This document shows positions 24,505-26,296 of a stretch of 26,296 nucleotides of DNA, one piece after another; position 1 is the stretch's first letter, and each line of letters starts with the position of its first letter. Under the pieces are notes generated by a model, which saw only the letters and a program-made list of their open reading frames with translations, had not been told where the DNA came from and did no database searches. The DNA is from Anaerorudis sp964444915. GTDB lineage: Bacteria > Bacteroidota > Bacteroidia > Bacteroidales > Dysgonomonadaceae. The position numbers and the translations under genes are program-made. The stretch spans positions 1-26,296 of the forward strand of contig CAYUIY010000021.1 in assembly GCA_964444915.1 (NCBI GenBank), read 5' to 3'.

Positions 24505-26112
24505 TCACTTAAAGGACGAACACATCCCGGATTGGACAGAAGGGGGTGTTACATACACATTTTGGAGACTTACCTGATCGTCAGAAACCGTGTTATCGAT
24601 GATGACCCCTCCTGGACCTGGCAGGAATACATTTGAAATAATTTCCATATCCTTAACAAGGACATTAGAAGTACGTGAACCTTCTATCAGGAATGGTTTT
24701 GTACTATTTGAGACGATCTTTCCAGAGAAAACTGTATTTATATTGTTTTTTGCCCAAATCAATGTTTCCACACGATCACCCGATGCATAGATGTTCACCT
24801 CTGAATTTTCGAACACATTATGCGTGCCACCGAAGCTTGAACCTTTTCCATTATATCCAGATGGATCAATTAGCTGGAAGTTTCGAATTATCACGTTGTT
24901 CGCAAGATCAACCTGAATACCATAACCTCTTGAATCGACGCTTTTACAGCTATCCATCACCAAAGAGGGGTTTACTGAACGAGATGGAAGGCTATAATAA
25001 CCGGCCGGCACCCGATAAGAGAAATCGCTTCTCCCGATCCCAGTCTCTTTCTCTATACAGTTGTAGAGCTTACCGCCATTCGTCGTATAAAATCCGTTCA
25101 TGGAATTACCTTCTGCCGTACAGTTTCTGAACGTCACATCGGCGTTCGGAGCATAATAACCACACCCGAAATAGTGGGTTGACTTATCGCTTTGGTCATA
25201 AGGTTTCGTCGGATAGGGTTTCTGCCCGTTATTCCGGCTCACACAGTTCTCAAGGATGCAATCCTTTTTCATAGGATCAAACTCGAAATGGAATCCGGAT
25301 TCAAGAGTGCCCTCAGCGAGACAATTTTTTACCCTCAGCCCTTCAATACTGTTGAGTTCCGCGAAATTAAATCCGGTCACCCATGGGTTGAATGCTCCAT
25401 ATCTACCACAGTTGATTGCCTGGCAATTGTCGTAGCGGACGTTCTTTATCACCTTACTCACCGTTCCCCAGGCATTATGTAGAAATCCATATGTCCCGGT
25501 ATCTACAGCCTTGCAATTAATAAACTCGATATCCTCGAGGATAGGGGCGTATACTGTCGGATCGTGAATCAGGAGGAAAACTGCTTGAATGCTTGCGTCT
25601 GCCGTTCCTGTAATATTGTGAATTTTCGAATGACTCGCACGCACGGTTAATACGCCTAGCCATTTAACGCCTTCACTATAACCGCTCCCTTGGATATTGA
25701 AACCGTCCAAAGTTACATACTCATTATCGACGTTGATACGTCCATCATTTGTGAATTTTAGATAGGTTTCCGATTCACCCTTACCCTTTATAATTGATCC
25801 TGATTTAGGAGTGATAATCCCTGCGCAGTGGAACGTTCCACTGTGCAGGTTGATTACACCACCGATCGATGGTAATTTATTTAGTGCCGATTGTATCTCT
25901 TCATGATCATTAGACCCGTCACAGATGTAGTCGGCCTGTGCCTTATCTGCCGCACTGCTGTTACCGGCCGCGATCCATAACACATTGGACACGGGCGGTT
26001 TTTTTTGCTCATCAGCATCTTTATTCACAGGAGGCTTTTCCGTGATACCATTTTCTGAACAGAATGTAAAAATGAAAAGAATAACAAAAAGGATTGATGA
26101 CATATTTTTCAT
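24505..26112 (-). CDS. Right-handed beta-helix (pectate-lyase-like) surface lipoprotein
   Basis: This is a 535-residue exported protein. MKNMSSILFVILFIFTFC may be a lipoprotein signal with C18 as acceptor, followed by a Pro/Lys-rich linker (to about 42). The segment ADKAQADYICDGSNDHEEIQ SALNKLPSIGGVINLHSGTF (split here for length) is the classic opening of pectate-lyase-superfamily beta-helices. Repeating turns follow, rich in N-C and I-x-N patterns (IEFINCKAVDTG, VRYDNCQAINCG, LRVKNCLAEGT, LENCVSRNNG, FRNCTAEGNS, LYNC, MDSCKSVDS). The regular Cys and Asn ladders fit an extracellular solenoid. A polysaccharide lyase, a hydrolase, an epimerase or a binding role are all possible. It is the first gene of the series within the window. 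Its base composition looks more GC-rich than the genes downstream. Confidence 0.72.
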   Translation of the reverse strand: MKNMSSILFVILFIFTFCSENGITEKPPVNKDADEQKKPPVSNVLWIAAGNSSAADKAQADYICDGSNDHEEIQSALNKLPSIGGVINLHSGTFHCAGIITPKSGSIIKGKGESETYLKFTNDGRINVDNEYVTLDGFNIQGSGYSEGVKWLGVLTVRASHSKIHNITGTADASIQAVFLLIHDPTVYAPILEDIEFINCKAVDTGTYGFLHNAWGTVSKVIKNVRYDNCQAINCGRYGAFNPWVTGFNFAELNSIEGLRVKNCLAEGTLESGFHFEFDPMKKDCILENCVSRNNGQKPYPTKPYDQSDKSTHYFGCGYYAPNADVTFRNCTAEGNSMNGFYTTNGGKLYNCIEKETGIGRSDFSYRVPAGYYSLPSRSVNPSLVMDSCKSVDSRGYGIQVDLANNVIIRNFQLIDPSGYNGKGSSFGGTHNVFENSEVNIYASGDRVETLIWAKNNINTVFSGKIVSNSTKPFLIEGSRTSNVLVKDMEIISNVFLPGPGGVIIDNTVSDDQVSLQNVYVTPPSVQSGMCSSFK

Positions 26113-26296
26113 CTTTTTAGTAATTAAAATAATTAATTATGTTCACTGTTTATGTGTAAGTCCAATGAAATCATGATAATACAGCGATAATTATTGTTAT
26201 TGTATCTTTGCCATTTCTCCTTAGACGGTAATTCCTAGTTTCTAACGACAATCTGTTTGCTCATGATGTTGTTCGTCTCGTTGCTTTCCGCGATAC
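26113..26296. promoter_or_regulatory. Upstream region of the locus with a plus-strand -7 box
   Basis: This is 184 bases with no gene. TATCTTTG at 26203-26210 is an exact TAnnTTTG box facing right, so a divergent gene probably begins beyond the edge. No equally good box faces the beta-helix gene. Confidence 0.4.

Noticed and set aside
24505..26112. Phage tail-spike reading of the beta-helix gene
   Set aside because: Similar solenoids occur in phages, but no phage structural genes are near, the protein has an export signal, and the neighbours are glycan enzymes.
1..26296. CRISPR array, tRNA or rRNA genes
   Set aside because: No regularly spaced direct repeats and no recognisable tRNA or rRNA sequences were seen on either strand.

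Overview
The window looks like a chromosomal segment of a Bacteroidales/Bacteroidota bacterium. The signs are TAnnTTTG-type promoter boxes, secreted and lipoprotein glycoside hydrolases typical of that phylum, IS110/IS5 and group II intron debris, and moderate-to-low GC. Species cannot be fixed from the sequence alone.

Region 1 (1-5262) looks like stable core chromosome. It holds the 5' two-thirds or so of rnr (RNase R, minus strand, running off the left edge), a secreted GH2 beta-mannosidase (plus) and a bile-acid:sodium-symporter-family transporter (minus) that overlaps the mannosidase tail to tail by 7 bases. The upstream regions of rnr and the transporter share a near-identical ~38-base promoter-like element.

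Region 2 (5263-6736) is a graveyard of mobile DNA: an IS110-type transposase 5' fragment whose start codon seems to have decayed, an unrecognised broken reading frame, and the 3' end of an IS5-type transposase on the other strand.

Region 3 (6737-26112) is a long run of minus-strand genes for carbohydrate and hydroxy-acid metabolism. In transcription order (right to left) they are: beta-helix (pectate-lyase-like) surface protein, GH5-like enzyme with an N-terminal DUF5060-type domain, GH27 alpha-galactosidase, tandem alpha/beta-hydrolase esterase, an unassigned TIM-barrel glycosidase-like lipoprotein, two xylose-isomerase-like TIM-barrel isomerases/epimerases, a neutral-ceramidase-like hydrolase, a LarA-family (nickel-pincer racemase) enzyme, and an Nramp-fold transporter lacking the metal-binding motifs. 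The last gene ends inside a terminator-like hairpin. A decayed group II intron follows, then a GH42-like secreted beta-galactosidase-family enzyme.

The likely logic, which is inference, is that secreted depolymerase, alpha-galactosidase and esterase release a sugar or sugar acid. The non-canonical transporter could import it, and the paired epimerases and LarA homologue could change its stereochemistry. There is no SusC/SusD pair and no regulator in the window, so this is not a standard polysaccharide utilisation locus. The most interesting part is the compact block Nramp-like / LarA-like / ceramidase-like / isomerase / isomerase (10131-16072), where the genes are nearly contiguous and several family members carry altered active-site or substrate-site residues.
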